Assembly: GCF_046254955.1 (NCBI RefSeq)
Contig: NZ_JBJXRG010000001.1
Location: forward strand, 496,001-560,000
Direction: 5' to 3'
DNA from: Qipengyuania_C sp046254955
GTDB lineage: Bacteria > Pseudomonadota > Alphaproteobacteria > Sphingomonadales > Sphingomonadaceae
Length of the DNA stretch: 64,000 nucleotides
Positions 43,077-50,348 of this stretch are shown here, piece by piece (positions within the stretch are counted from its first letter, which is position 1; each line of letters begins with the position of its first letter). The translations under genes were made by a program, and so were the position numbers. Under the pieces are notes generated by a model. That model saw nothing but the letters and a program-made list of their open reading frames with translations, searched no databases and was not told where the DNA came from.

Positions 43077-43646
43077 ATGGTCTTCAGGAAACGTGATCCC
43101 TGGCGCAGGCGCAGAAATCCCAAGCCCGCCAAATTTCGCCGCAAGCAAAAAAGCTGGCGGCAAGCCTGGCGCGAAACGCGGCCCTTCGTGCTGCTGATAA
43201 CGCTGGTGACCTTGGTCGTGATCTGGCGGACACCCGATCTCTTTCCAGTCCCCGATATGTTCACGACCACACCGGTGAAGGTCTTGGCGAAATTCACCCG
43301 CTGCGACCAAGGATACACCCGCTATTGCGTGATCGACGGGGATACGATTGCCATTGGTAGCGAGCGGATCCGCATCATGGGCATCGATACCCCGGAAGTG
43401 AGAGCGGAGTGCGAGGCCGAGGCACGGCTGGCGGATATCGCCACCAACGAGCTGCGCGACTGGCTCAATGCAGGGCCATTCATGATGCGCGGCCGAATCG
43501 ACGAACCGATCGATCGCTACGGCCGCCAGCTGCGCGAGCTTTATCGCAACGAAGGCGGCTTCAACGCCTATGTCGGCCAGCACATGATCGATAGGGGAGT
43601 GGCGCGCCGGTACTATGGTGCGGGCCGAGATGGCTGGTGCGACTAA
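43077..43646 (+). CDS. Membrane-anchored thermonuclease (SNase-like)
   Basis: 189 residues. A very basic N-terminus (FRKRDPWRRRRNPKPAKFRRKQ) precedes one TM helix (FVLLITLVTLVVIW), then the SNase fold with YCVIDGDTIAIGSERIRIMGIDTPEVRAECEAEA and DRYGRQLRELYRNEGG. The DGDT and D-T-P-E residues match the calcium and catalytic site of staphylococcal-type nucleases. It is likely a periplasm-facing nuclease tethered to the inner membrane. Confidence 0.9.
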   Translation: MVFRKRDPWRRRRNPKPAKFRRKQKSWRQAWRETRPFVLLITLVTLVVIWRTPDLFPVPDMFTTTPVKVLAKFTRCDQGYTRYCVIDGDTIAIGSERIRIMGIDTPEVRAECEAEARLADIATNELRDWLNAGPFMMRGRIDEPIDRYGRQLRELYRNEGGFNAYVGQHMIDRGVARRYYGAGRDGWCD

Positions 43647-43738
43647 ATCACCCCGCGGGGCTGTCCCCGCGAAATTCAGGGGTATTGGCCCCGGCGCAGG
43701 TTTGTGTATCTTCGCAGCAGATCAGGAGGGATCACATT

Positions 43739-44134
43739 ATGGACGACCAGCAACAGCGCAGCCAGCCGACGCGGCTCGACAGCAGGCCACCGGCCAATTC
43801 AGGCGGGTTCGACGCCAACCGGCCAACCGTCGTCAGCCTGCTCTACCTCGCCAGCCTGCTGACCGGGATCACCGGACTTGTCGGGATCGTGCTTGCGCAT
43901 GTATGGCGCGGCGACGGCAACGAGGCATGGATGGAATCGCACTTCACCTACCTCATCCGCACCTTCTGGATCGGCTTTGCAGCCAGCATTGTCGCAGCGC
44001 TGCTGTCGATCGTGCTGATCGGCTTCCTGCTGTTCCCGCTGATCGCGATCTGGTTCGCGGTGCGCAGCGTGATGAGCTTCATGAAAGCGCAGCGGCGCGA
44101 GCCGATGCCCGATCCGCAGACGCTGTTGTTCTAG
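43739..44134 (+). CDS. DUF4870-like three-TM membrane protein
   Basis: 131 residues from an ATG preceded by CAGGAGGG. A polar N-terminus of about 38 residues is followed by VVSLLYLASLLTGITGLVGIVLAHVW, SHFTYLIRTFWIGFAASIVAALLS and LLFPLIAIWFAVRSVMSFM. The SHFTYLIRTFWIG segment is typical of a DUF4870 group common in Alphaproteobacteria. Function unknown. Confidence 0.82.
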   Translation: MDDQQQRSQPTRLDSRPPANSGGFDANRPTVVSLLYLASLLTGITGLVGIVLAHVWRGDGNEAWMESHFTYLIRTFWIGFAASIVAALLSIVLIGFLLFPLIAIWFAVRSVMSFMKAQRREPMPDPQTLLF

Positions 44135-44160
44135 GAAGCGCGGCCGAGTCTGCCGCTTCG

Positions 44161-44415
44161 TCAGCCGGGCGCGCGCGCCGCGTTCACGATTGCCGTAATC
44201 TCGTCGAGCAGCGCCAGCCGCTGCTTCTTCAGCGCTTCGGTGCGCTCGTCGCTGGATGCTTCGGTCTCCGCTTCGATCCGGTGCACTTCGCGGTTCACCG
44301 CGTGATATTGGTCCGCGAGGCGGACGTAGTGCGCGTCATCGCGTTTGAGCCGCGTCAGCAGGTCGCGGTCGCGCTTGAAGATTTCGGTGAGCTCGTTGGG
44401 CGTGTGCTGGGACAT
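44161..44415 (-). CDS. YdcH/DUF465-family protein
   Basis: 84 residues, charged and helical: IFKRDRDLLTRLKRDDAHYVRLADQYHAVNREVHRIEAE, then EALKKQRLALLDEITAIV. This is the DUF465 (YdcH/SlyX-like) pattern of a small coiled-coil protein of unknown role. Convergent with the DUF4870-like gene. Confidence 0.92.
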   Translation of the reverse strand: MSQHTPNELTEIFKRDRDLLTRLKRDDAHYVRLADQYHAVNREVHRIEAETEASSDERTEALKKQRLALLDEITAIVNAARAPG

Positions 44416-44568
44416 AAGGGCTTCTCCATCTGGTGCGGTCTTGGAGGCAGCTTAGCGCCGCCTGCGAATGCGACATTGCGCCAGATCAAATTTGGCGAGG
44501 CATAAGGCGCAATGGCGATTGCGCGCTTTGCATTTTGCGGTTCACGGTTGCGGGAGTAGCCAAGGGGC

Positions 44569-45087
44569 ATGGCCAGGGTGACGCCCATCGCAGTACCTCA
44601 AGGCAGCCTGCTCGCCGGTTTCAGCGGGCCGGGGGATTATAGCGATTGCTTCTGCGCCGAAGCGGCGCGCGAAGTCACGCTGGGCGAATTTATCGAAGGC
44701 TTCTACAGCAGCATGGCATTCCTTCCCGAACGCGTTGTCCTCGGGCTGATGGGTCGCGGTGCGCCGCGCAGCGACATTCAAGCACTGGCGCGCGGCGAGA
44801 CGGACCGGATCGCGGTATGGAAAGTGGTGGAGCGGACTGACACGCCCTCAAGTGGCGCAGCGGCAGGACACCAAACATCCGAAATCCTGCTCGAGTCCAA
44901 AGGGACAGGGACAGCGAGCTGGTTGTGTGTCTCCTCCAGTGGCGAACCGGCAGGAGGACAAACCCGCCTTCTGTTTGGTTCGTGGGTCGGCAATCTGGAG
45001 CAGTCGGTCTGGCGCTCCATGCTATGGCCGCACATCTGGTATTCGCGGACGCTCCTGGCGTCGGCGCTGAAATCGCTGAGCCAATGA
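44569..45087 (+). CDS. Hypothetical protein, possibly DUF2867-like
   Basis: 172 residues without signal or TM segment. The start PIAVPQGSLLAGFSGPGDYSDCFCAE, the FYSSMAFLPERVVLGLM helix and the ending VWRSMLWPHIWYSRTLLASAL give an overall pattern weakly like DUF2867. Two related stretches, SSGAAAGHQTSEILLES and SSGEPAGGQTRLLFGSW, occur 31 residues apart and are also similar at DNA level. Its stop overlaps the next start (ATGA), so the two are coupled. Function not recognised. Confidence 0.7.
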   Translation: MARVTPIAVPQGSLLAGFSGPGDYSDCFCAEAAREVTLGEFIEGFYSSMAFLPERVVLGLMGRGAPRSDIQALARGETDRIAVWKVVERTDTPSSGAAAGHQTSEILLESKGTGTASWLCVSSSGEPAGGQTRLLFGSWVGNLEQSVWRSMLWPHIWYSRTLLASALKSLSQ

Positions 45088-45479
45088 CGCGCATCGCCAG
45101 GGCCGGAGCCGCCTATTGGGGGCTGATCTTCGGACTGGGATTTATCCTCGGCACGCTGCGCGTGTTGTGGCTCGCGCCGCTGGTGGGCGAAACCGCCGCC
45201 GCGCTTATCGAGATCCCGGTGATCCTGGGCGCAAGCTGGCTGGCGGCGCGCTGGCTCGTCGCGCGGTTCGATATCCGGCGCGGCGGAGAAGCGCTGGCGA
45301 TGGGTGCGCTCGCCTTCGCGCTGTTGATGGCGGCCGAATTGGTGCTTGGCGTAACGCTGTTTGCCATGAGCGCGGGCGAGTGGCTCGCCTCGATCGCGCA
45401 GGCGCCGGGGCTTTACGGACTGATCGGACAGGTGGTCTTCGCGCTGATGCCGTGGGTGGTGGTGCGGCAATTTCGCTGA
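45084..45479 (+). CDS. Small four-TM membrane protein, unknown function
   Basis: 131 residues with four hydrophobic helices (AAYWGLIFGLGFILGTLRVLWL, LIEIPVILGASWLAARWLV, MGALAFALLMAAELVLGVTLF, LIGQVVFALMPWVVV). No family is recognised. Its ATG overlaps the stop of the preceding gene, suggesting that the two proteins function together. Confidence 0.75.
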   Translation: MTRIARAGAAYWGLIFGLGFILGTLRVLWLAPLVGETAAALIEIPVILGASWLAARWLVARFDIRRGGEALAMGALAFALLMAAELVLGVTLFAMSAGEWLASIAQAPGLYGLIGQVVFALMPWVVVRQFR

Positions 45480-45596
45480 CTAGATCAGCTGCCACACGAT
45501 CGCGCCGAGCACGCCGACAATGGGCGAGGCGATCAGCACCACCCACGGCCATTTGGCCTCGCGGATTTTCCCGACGAGCGGAAGGGTATGCTTGCG
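45480..45596 (-). pseudogene. 3' remnant of a membrane-protein gene, without start codon
   Basis: On the minus strand 38 sense codons end at a TAG (45480-45482). They encode RKHTLPLVGKIREAKWPWV followed by the hydrophobic tail VLIASPIVGVLGAIVWQLI. There is no usable start; the frame begins directly after the TAG stop of the 251-residue gene and is in the same frame. The likeliest reading is the C-terminal end of a host membrane-protein gene whose 5' part was lost when the Panacea islet inserted. A read-through extension is the alternative. Confidence 0.5.
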
Positions 45597-46352
45597 CTAA
45601 AACATGCTCGATTGGCGAGGATCTATTATTCTGTAACCATTGAGCTTTGGCTCGCGAGCGTCTGCGCCCACTTGATCAGCAAGAGCAACGCCTTTGACGA
45701 AGATGTCGAGAAGGCGGTCAATTTGCTGCTGATCAAACCGCTCTCTTGTCCCGCCATCAATTGCCTGGAATGATCTGATCGGCTTTTGACCACGAGCCGT
45801 CAAAATATCAGGGCCAGGACCGGCGTACAGGTACTCGAAGTTTGCGGCGCTCAAATCACCTTGGGCAAGAGTTTGAAGTGCTACCGAACAAGCGAAATCA
45901 ATTTCTATATTGCGAGGCCTATACCCCATACGAAATCCAGGCATAACCAAGAAGGCACGGCCATCCTCGACACGAACAAGTGGAGCCTTGATCTTTGCGT
46001 AAACGTTACGGCCGTCATACCTACCAATGGCGACCGCTGTTAATCCGATACGGTGGCAGACCGAAGGGTGCTCAAGCGCATATGGCATTGCTGCCGATAT
46101 TGCGTCAGCGTTCTGCGATCGTCCCTTTGGATTTCCATTGCTGAGACAAAAGTCCCGCGCCGATTGCGCAGTATGTAACCCACGAAACGCATCATATAGA
46201 GTGGTTATTGCGGTGTTGTAATTGAACCCTCCACCCTTGCGTCGAGAGTAGTCGCTCAACCAATGCGAAACCGATTCTGGTGTAGCTGCGAATGGCCGCT
46301 CTCCCAGCGCGCGAGCTACGTCGAGAATATCAATACTTCTGATTGTGGCCAT
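45597..46352 (-). CDS. Unknown 251-residue protein paired with a Panacea gene (candidate toxin)
   Basis: The ATG at 46352 has AGGAAGG at good spacing and lies 8 bp past the Panacea stop, so the two genes are one operon. No family is recognised. Visible features are HWLSDYSRRKGGGFNYNTAI near residue 30-50, a beta-rich middle (VYAKIKAPLVRVEDGRAFLVM, then GYRPRNIEIDFACSVAL) and RFDQQQIDRLLDIFVKG near residues 205-221. Position next to a Panacea antitoxin-type gene suggests a toxin or other neutralised partner, perhaps in the SocB role; this is inference. The DNA is more A/T-rich than its surroundings. Confidence 0.7.
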   Translation of the reverse strand: MATIRSIDILDVARALGERPFAATPESVSHWLSDYSRRKGGGFNYNTAITTLYDAFRGLHTAQSARDFCLSNGNPKGRSQNADAISAAMPYALEHPSVCHRIGLTAVAIGRYDGRNVYAKIKAPLVRVEDGRAFLVMPGFRMGYRPRNIEIDFACSVALQTLAQGDLSAANFEYLYAGPGPDILTARGQKPIRSFQAIDGGTRERFDQQQIDRLLDIFVKGVALADQVGADAREPKLNGYRIIDPRQSSMF

Positions 46353-46360
46353 GGTCCTTC

Positions 46361-46891
46361 CTAGTGCATCGCGAATCGTTGAGGCAGTCGTACAAAATAG
46401 GAACAAATTGCTTCATCGTCGATGCGAAGTGCTAGTTTTCCCACAGGTTCTCGCGAATTCCATATCTCATCCCATGGTGATCCTTCTTCATGGGTGATCT
46501 CCGAAAGATGCCAGCCATCGTACCGATGATACGCGTCCACAATGTTCTGTATGAAAGCGATTTCATCGGGATCGCTTACTGGCTCAACGTCCGTCAATTC
46601 GCCCGTAAAAATATCCAGCCGCTCAGCTTTTTGGGTTATCTCACGCTTGCCAAAACACTTGAACGCGTCACGAAGAATTCGAACTACCGGACCGTAGTCC
46701 CATGCCTCAAACTGCTGTTGCACCAAAGGCCCGCGATCACTGGCCAAATGCCATCCGTGCGCAAAGTAGACCATCTTGTAGAGTTGCATTTGCGTCGCCG
46801 AAGATCCAATCTCCCAGAGCCTTTCAAGCATCAAATTTGCGACCGCCCGCGCATCATAGGGAGGGCCAGCGCTGTTCTGAAAGTCGGTCAT
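46361..46891 (-). CDS. Panacea (SocA/DUF4065) domain protein, probable antitoxin
   Basis: 176 residues. The Panacea pattern is clear: VANLMLERLWEIGSSATQMQLYKMVYFAHGWHLAS, then EAWDYGPVVRILRDAF and SEITHEEGSPWDEIWNSREPVG. The family includes Caulobacter SocA, which delivers the SocB toxin to ClpXP, and antitoxins of diverse toxins. It is the first gene of a two-gene unit, with a perfect palindrome upstream. Confidence 0.88.
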   Translation of the reverse strand: MTDFQNSAGPPYDARAVANLMLERLWEIGSSATQMQLYKMVYFAHGWHLASDRGPLVQQQFEAWDYGPVVRILRDAFKCFGKREITQKAERLDIFTGELTDVEPVSDPDEIAFIQNIVDAYHRYDGWHLSEITHEEGSPWDEIWNSREPVGKLALRIDDEAICSYFVRLPQRFAMH

Positions 46892-46963
46892 TGCTGCGCT
46901 TTCGATTTACCCACGCTCGAATCTGGCGCTTGCGAGTAGCTTTGTTCACTTATTGTTCTTAAC

Positions 46964-46978
46964 ATTCAAAATTTGAAT
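46964..46978. promoter_or_regulatory. Palindrome upstream of the Panacea operon
   Basis: ATTCAAA-A-TTTGAAT, perfect 7-bp arms, 73 bp upstream of the Panacea ATG and 9 bp past the nrdB stop. It is A/T-rich, so it is not a typical terminator; an autoregulatory operator is possible. Confidence 0.4.
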
Positions 46979-46986
46979 AGCAAACC

Positions 46987-48072
46987 TTACTCCGCCGCTT
47001 GCACTCCGCCTGCGTCCTTGGCCGAGCCGCCTGACGTCTCGCCGAACATATCCGGTCCGTCGTCCGTTCCCACTTCCGCTTCGTTGGCGGCCTTCGCCTT
47101 GCTGCGGTTGTCGAAGCTTGACCACACGTCCTGCCAATTGCCCTTGGTCGCGCCCTTCGAATATTCGGTCGCGCGGGTTTCGAAGAAGTTGGCATGCTCC
47201 ACGCCGTTGAGCAGCGGGGCGAGCCAGGGCAGCGGGTGGTCTTCCACCATGTAGATGCTGGGCAGGCCAAGCTGGCCGAGCCGCCAATCGGCGATGTAGC
47301 GGATGTAGCGCTTGATTTCCTTCGCCGTCATGCCGGGCACGGGGCCCTGCTCGAACGCCAGATCGATAAAGGCATCCTCCAGCCGCACCGTCTTCTGGCA
47401 CATGTCCATGATGTCTTCCTTGACCGCCTTGGTCAGGCAGTCACGCTCCTGGCAGAAGGCGTGGAACATGCGGGTGATGCCTTCGCAGTGGAGGCTCTCG
47501 TCGCGCACCGACCAGCTGACGATCTGGCCCATGCCCTTCATCTTGTTGAAGCGCGGGAAGTTCATCAGCATGGCGAAGCTGGCGAACAGCTGCAGCCCTT
47601 CGGTGAAGCCGCCGAACATCGCCAGTGTGCGGGCGATATCCTCATCGGTGTCGACGCCGAATTCCTGCAGGTAATCGTGCTTGTCCTTCATCTCCTCATA
47701 TTCGAGGAACATGCCGTATTCGCTTTCGGGCATGCCGATGGTGTCAAGCAGGTGGCTGTAGGCCGCGATATGCACCGTCTCCATGTTGGAGAAGGCGGCG
47801 AGCATCATCTTGATCTCGGTCGGCTTGAACACGCGGGCGTATTTGTCGTGGTAGCAATCCTGCACTTCTACGTCCGCCTGGGTGAAAAAGCGGAAGATCT
47901 GCGTGAGCAGATTGCGCTCGTGATCGGTGAGGTTTTGCGCCCAGTCGCGGCAATCCTCGCCCAGCGGCACTTCTTCCGGCATCCAGTGGATCTGCTGCTG
48001 GCGTTTCCAGAACTCGTAGGCCCACGGGTACTCGAAGGGTTTGTAGGTTTTACGGGCTTCGAGCAACGACAT
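46987..48072 (-). CDS. nrdB: Class Ia ribonucleotide reductase, beta subunit
   Basis: 361 residues; the ATG at 48072 has GGAGAA upstream, whereas longer in-frame starts do not. The diiron site is visible as METVHIAAY (E98, H101, with the radical-bearing Y105 at E. coli Tyr122 spacing) and RDESLHCEG. It supplies the tyrosyl radical to NrdA. There is no N-terminal ATP-cone. The partner gene nrdA lies about 2.7 kb upstream on the same strand. Confidence 0.96.
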   Translation of the reverse strand: MSLLEARKTYKPFEYPWAYEFWKRQQQIHWMPEEVPLGEDCRDWAQNLTDHERNLLTQIFRFFTQADVEVQDCYHDKYARVFKPTEIKMMLAAFSNMETVHIAAYSHLLDTIGMPESEYGMFLEYEEMKDKHDYLQEFGVDTDEDIARTLAMFGGFTEGLQLFASFAMLMNFPRFNKMKGMGQIVSWSVRDESLHCEGITRMFHAFCQERDCLTKAVKEDIMDMCQKTVRLEDAFIDLAFEQGPVPGMTAKEIKRYIRYIADWRLGQLGLPSIYMVEDHPLPWLAPLLNGVEHANFFETRATEYSKGATKGNWQDVWSSFDNRSKAKAANEAEVGTDDGPDMFGETSGGSAKDAGGVQAAE

Positions 48073-48112
48073 CTTGTGGTTCTCCGAGATTGAGCGTGAA
48101 TTACCTGCATAT

Positions 48113-48130
48113 GAATCACAGGCGTGATTC
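48113..48130. promoter_or_regulatory. Inverted repeat upstream of nrdB
   Basis: GAATCAC-AGGC-GTGATTC, perfect 7-bp arms, 41 bp before the nrdB start. It could be an operator or a hairpin in the nrdB leader. Slightly further upstream TTATCCACC (48160-48168) matches the DnaA box at eight of nine positions. Confidence 0.4.
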
Positions 48131-48334
48131 GATAGCAAGCACGGACCTTATATGGGGTCTTATCCACCCCTTTCGAGGTAAGTTTGTCGGCGAAGTCCGA
48201 ACGCCTTCCTGAATGCGGGGCAACAACGCCAGCAAGCATCGGTTCAACTTGCCCGTGGTAACTCCACATCAAGCGCGGCATCCATCCGGTTTCTCCCCCT
48301 TTTTGTGCGGCTGGATGCCCGCCCACCAACCCGG

Positions 48335-48376
48335 CGCCCCCTCCTGTGGTCCTCCCTGGAGGGGGCGTTTCTTTTT
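48335..48376 (+). terminator. Strong terminator of an unannotated plus-strand transcript
   Basis: CGCCCCCTCC (48335-48344) and GGAGGGGGCG (48358-48367) form a perfect 10-bp stem followed by TTTCTTTTT. The gene to the left, nrdB, runs the other way, so this must end a transcript that starts within the preceding roughly 200 bp of non-coding DNA. That stretch holds several further hairpins, suggesting a small RNA. Confidence 0.75.
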
Positions 48377-48434
48377 GGAAATTCACATCCCCCATCCCAT
48401 TCTCCCACCCGTGCAGCAGCTGCGACGAGCCGTG

Positions 48435-48455
48435 GAGCGAACTACCGGTTCGCTC
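48435..48455 (+). promoter_or_regulatory. Hairpin in the 5' region of the DUF2171 gene
   Basis: GAGCGAAC and GTTCGCTC, perfect 8-bp arms with a TACCG loop, about 57 bp before the ATG. It could be a leader hairpin or an operator; the two cannot be told apart from sequence. Confidence 0.4.
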
Positions 48456-48511
48456 GTTTATATCATGTAACCAATTCAAAAGGCACGGAATTATGGCCAG
48501 AAAGATATTAC

Positions 48512-48757
48512 ATGTTTGAGAAGTTTCGCATCAAAGAACATATGGAAGTCACCAACTGCGAAGGACAGCACGTCGGCACAGTGGACGCCGTACAAGACGA
48601 CGCGATCAAGCTGACGAAATCGGACAGCGCGGACGACATGCACCACTTCCTCTCGCTCGACGACGTCGAAAAGATCGACGATAACCGTGTATACCTCAAG
48701 GAAGGCGCACGCATCCCCGAAGGTCTCGGCAACAAGGCCGTTCTCGAGGACGCCTGA
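48512..48757 (+). CDS. DUF2171-domain (PRC-barrel-like) protein
   Basis: 81 residues. IKEHMEVTNCEGQHVGTVDAVQDDAIKLTKSDSADDMHHFLSLDDVEKIDDNRVYL is the DUF2171 pattern, a small beta-barrel related to PRC barrels often linked to stress responses. The ATG at 48512 lacks a strong ribosome-binding site, but the next ATG would cut into the domain. A terminator follows the gene. Confidence 0.9.
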   Translation: MFEKFRIKEHMEVTNCEGQHVGTVDAVQDDAIKLTKSDSADDMHHFLSLDDVEKIDDNRVYLKEGARIPEGLGNKAVLEDA

Positions 48758-48807
48758 AACTGATTTCCCCTACCGTACGTCACCGAGGCGTTAGCGGTAG
48801 ACAGCGA

Positions 48808-48844
48808 GCCCCGGTCCCGCTTTGGCGAGATCGGGGTTTTGTTT
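48808..48844 (+). terminator. Terminator of the DUF2171 gene
   Basis: CCCCGGTC (48809-48816) pairs with GATCGGGG (48829-48836, one G-T pair), then TTTTGTTT, about 50 bp after the stop. Confidence 0.8.
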
Positions 48845-48918
48845 ACGTGCTCCCTATCGGCTCATGTTGGCCTACCGCCTCTGGCTGCATGAGGCCGGGC
48901 GCTTCTTGAGGATCTGCG

Positions 48919-49716
48919 TCATCCCTCCGGCACCAATGCGATAATTCTCAAAGGCCCGCCGCTGCCGTTTCCGATCTTGGTTGGCAGCGCAATGACATGC
49001 GCGCCCTTAGCGGGTAGTTCGCTCAGGTTGGCGACATTCTCGAAACCCGGGATGTTCTTGTCGAGCAGGATGCGGTGCGCGATGAAGTCCTTAGACTGGC
49101 CATAATCCAGGCTCGGCGTGTCGAGGCCGACCGCGGCGATGTTGCGCTCCTCCGCCAGCAACTTCGCTACTCCTTCGGACAAGCCGGGGAAGTGCAGCTG
49201 CGCCACGCCTTCCTCGCCGCGCAATGCCGTGCCCATATAGGCTTCGCGATCGGGCCAGTACTGGTCGAAGCCGGTGCGGAACAGCACGATCGCGCCATCG
49301 GGCAAGGGTCCATTCTCGCCCTCCCAGCGAAGCACATCTTCGCGCGTGAAGCGGTAGTTACGATCGGCCGCGCTCGCTTCCGCCACATCGATTACGGCTG
49401 CAGGGCCGATCAACCGATCAAGCGGGATTTGATCGGTTGTTTGCCGCCCTTCAGCAAAATGGACCGGCGCGTCGAGATGGGTTCCGCCATGCTCCGACAA
49501 ATGGATATTGTAGGAGCTGTAGAACCATCCACCTTCGGTATGCGCATGCATCACCTCTTCGTGGCTGTAGTCATCAGCGGTCGGCCAGAAGACCGCATTC
49601 TCGTCGAGCGTGTGAGTCAGATCGACCCAAGTTCCGGCAAGTGGATCGCCGGGAGGCTCGGCCTGCGAACAAGCGAAAAGCGACAAAGCGGCAGCAAGCG
49701 GAATAGCGATGCGCAT
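48919..49716 (-). CDS. Cyclase-family (kynurenine formamidase-like) lipoprotein
   Basis: 265 residues from an ATG with GGGAG upstream. The short signal ends in lipobox LFAC. The metal-binding signature HGGTHLDAPVHF is present, with DLTHTLDENAVFWPT at the start of the fold and LDTPSLDYGQSKDFIAHRILLDKNI near the end. Metal-dependent hydrolases of this fold open formamide or lactam-like bonds; lipidation argues for a periplasmic substrate rather than tryptophan catabolism. Confidence 0.88.
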   Translation of the reverse strand: MRIAIPLAAALSLFACSQAEPPGDPLAGTWVDLTHTLDENAVFWPTADDYSHEEVMHAHTEGGWFYSSYNIHLSEHGGTHLDAPVHFAEGRQTTDQIPLDRLIGPAAVIDVAEASAADRNYRFTREDVLRWEGENGPLPDGAIVLFRTGFDQYWPDREAYMGTALRGEEGVAQLHFPGLSEGVAKLLAEERNIAAVGLDTPSLDYGQSKDFIAHRILLDKNIPGFENVANLSELPAKGAHVIALPTKIGNGSGGPLRIIALVPEG

Positions 49717-49770
49717 AGGCGAGTCTCCCTTGCGTCCGAAGCTCGACCGCTCCGGCATCGCTCGCAAATG

Positions 49771-50013
49771 CTAGAAGATCTCGATTGCCCCGATCTCCGG
49801 CGCAAGGAGGTTCAGGATAATCCAGGCCAGAATGGGTGTCAGGACCGATGCGAACATCACGAGCGAAAATGCCCGCCTCTGCTGCTCTCCCTTGACTTGC
49901 TGGTAGTGCTGCTCCGTGCGACCGGGAACGCGCCTGCGCATCCGGCCGAAGATCAGCAGCTCGAACAGTGCCATCACCGCAAGCCCGGCAGGAACGATGA
50001 CCCCGAGCGTCAA
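49771..50013 (-). CDS. Small two-TM membrane protein, unknown
   Basis: About 80 residues if it starts at TTG 50013, 4 bp after the preceding stop; longer frames overlap the upstream gene. Two hydrophobic segments (LGVIVPAGLAVMALFELLIFG and FASVLTPILAWIILNLLA) flank a basic loop (RMRRRVPGRTEQHYQQVKGEQQRR). No family is recognised. It appears to form an operon with the small lipoprotein upstream. Confidence 0.55.
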   Translation of the reverse strand: MTLGVIVPAGLAVMALFELLIFGRMRRRVPGRTEQHYQQVKGEQQRRAFSLVMFASVLTPILAWIILNLLAPEIGAIEIF

Positions 50014-50017
50014 CGGA

Positions 50018-50305
50018 TCAATCCCGCCGGCGTTTCTTGGAGGAGAACCAGCTGCCGCCGCCAAGCACAGTGATGCCGAGGAAGTAGCCGAAATCGTACC
50101 AGCCGCCGGTATTGGGCACGGCGTAGACCGCGATGCCTTCATCGAACAGCGAGCCGATCCAGGCAAAGGGGAAGACAAATCCGTGCCAAAGGCCCCACCA
50201 GAAGCCGGGAACCTCTTCGCCGCTGGCCACGCCAGCTTCGATCTGCGCAGCGCAGGCGGAAAGCAGCAGGACGAGCGATGCCGCTGTGAGAATGCGTTTT
50301 GTCAT
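50018..50305 (-). CDS. Small lipoprotein-like membrane protein
   Basis: 95 residues. The signal with lipobox LSAC (SLVLLLSACAAQ) is followed by an aromatic-rich stretch, FWWGLWHGFVFPFAWIGSLFDEGIAVYAVPNTGGWYDFGYFLGITVLGGG, and a basic tail KKRRRD. Similar short proteins of this pattern are widespread, usually called hypothetical. Probably an envelope protein with one or two further membrane-inserted segments. Confidence 0.75.
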   Translation of the reverse strand: MTKRILTAASLVLLLSACAAQIEAGVASGEEVPGFWWGLWHGFVFPFAWIGSLFDEGIAVYAVPNTGGWYDFGYFLGITVLGGGSWFSSKKRRRD

Positions 50306-50348
50306 GGATGCGACCCTATCAGCAGGGCCGGATGCGCGGCAAGCGCGT

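Noticed and set aside
42978..43583. N-terminal extension of the sulfotransferase frame by about 200 residues
   Set aside because: It runs antisense to the thermonuclease gene and has no recognisable content; the ATG at 42977 gives the family length.
44859..44990. tRNA-like fragments (CGGCAGGA followed by CAAAC)
   Set aside because: They resemble part of a T arm but no acceptor or anticodon stem can be formed, and they lie inside a coding frame.
45610..45660. Second GTAACC-N16-CGAG near-match to the sigma-F promoter
   Set aside because: It lies inside the coding region of the 251-residue gene on the opposite strand and the -10 element has a mismatch.
48073..48200. NrdR boxes at nrdB
   Set aside because: AT-rich symmetric stretches such as TTATAT in GGACCTTATATGGGGTC exist, but none matches the NrdR consensus well enough.
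48073..48511. Cobalamin or other known riboswitch upstream of nrdB
   Set aside because: The conserved B12-box sequence and other riboswitch cores are not present on the minus strand.
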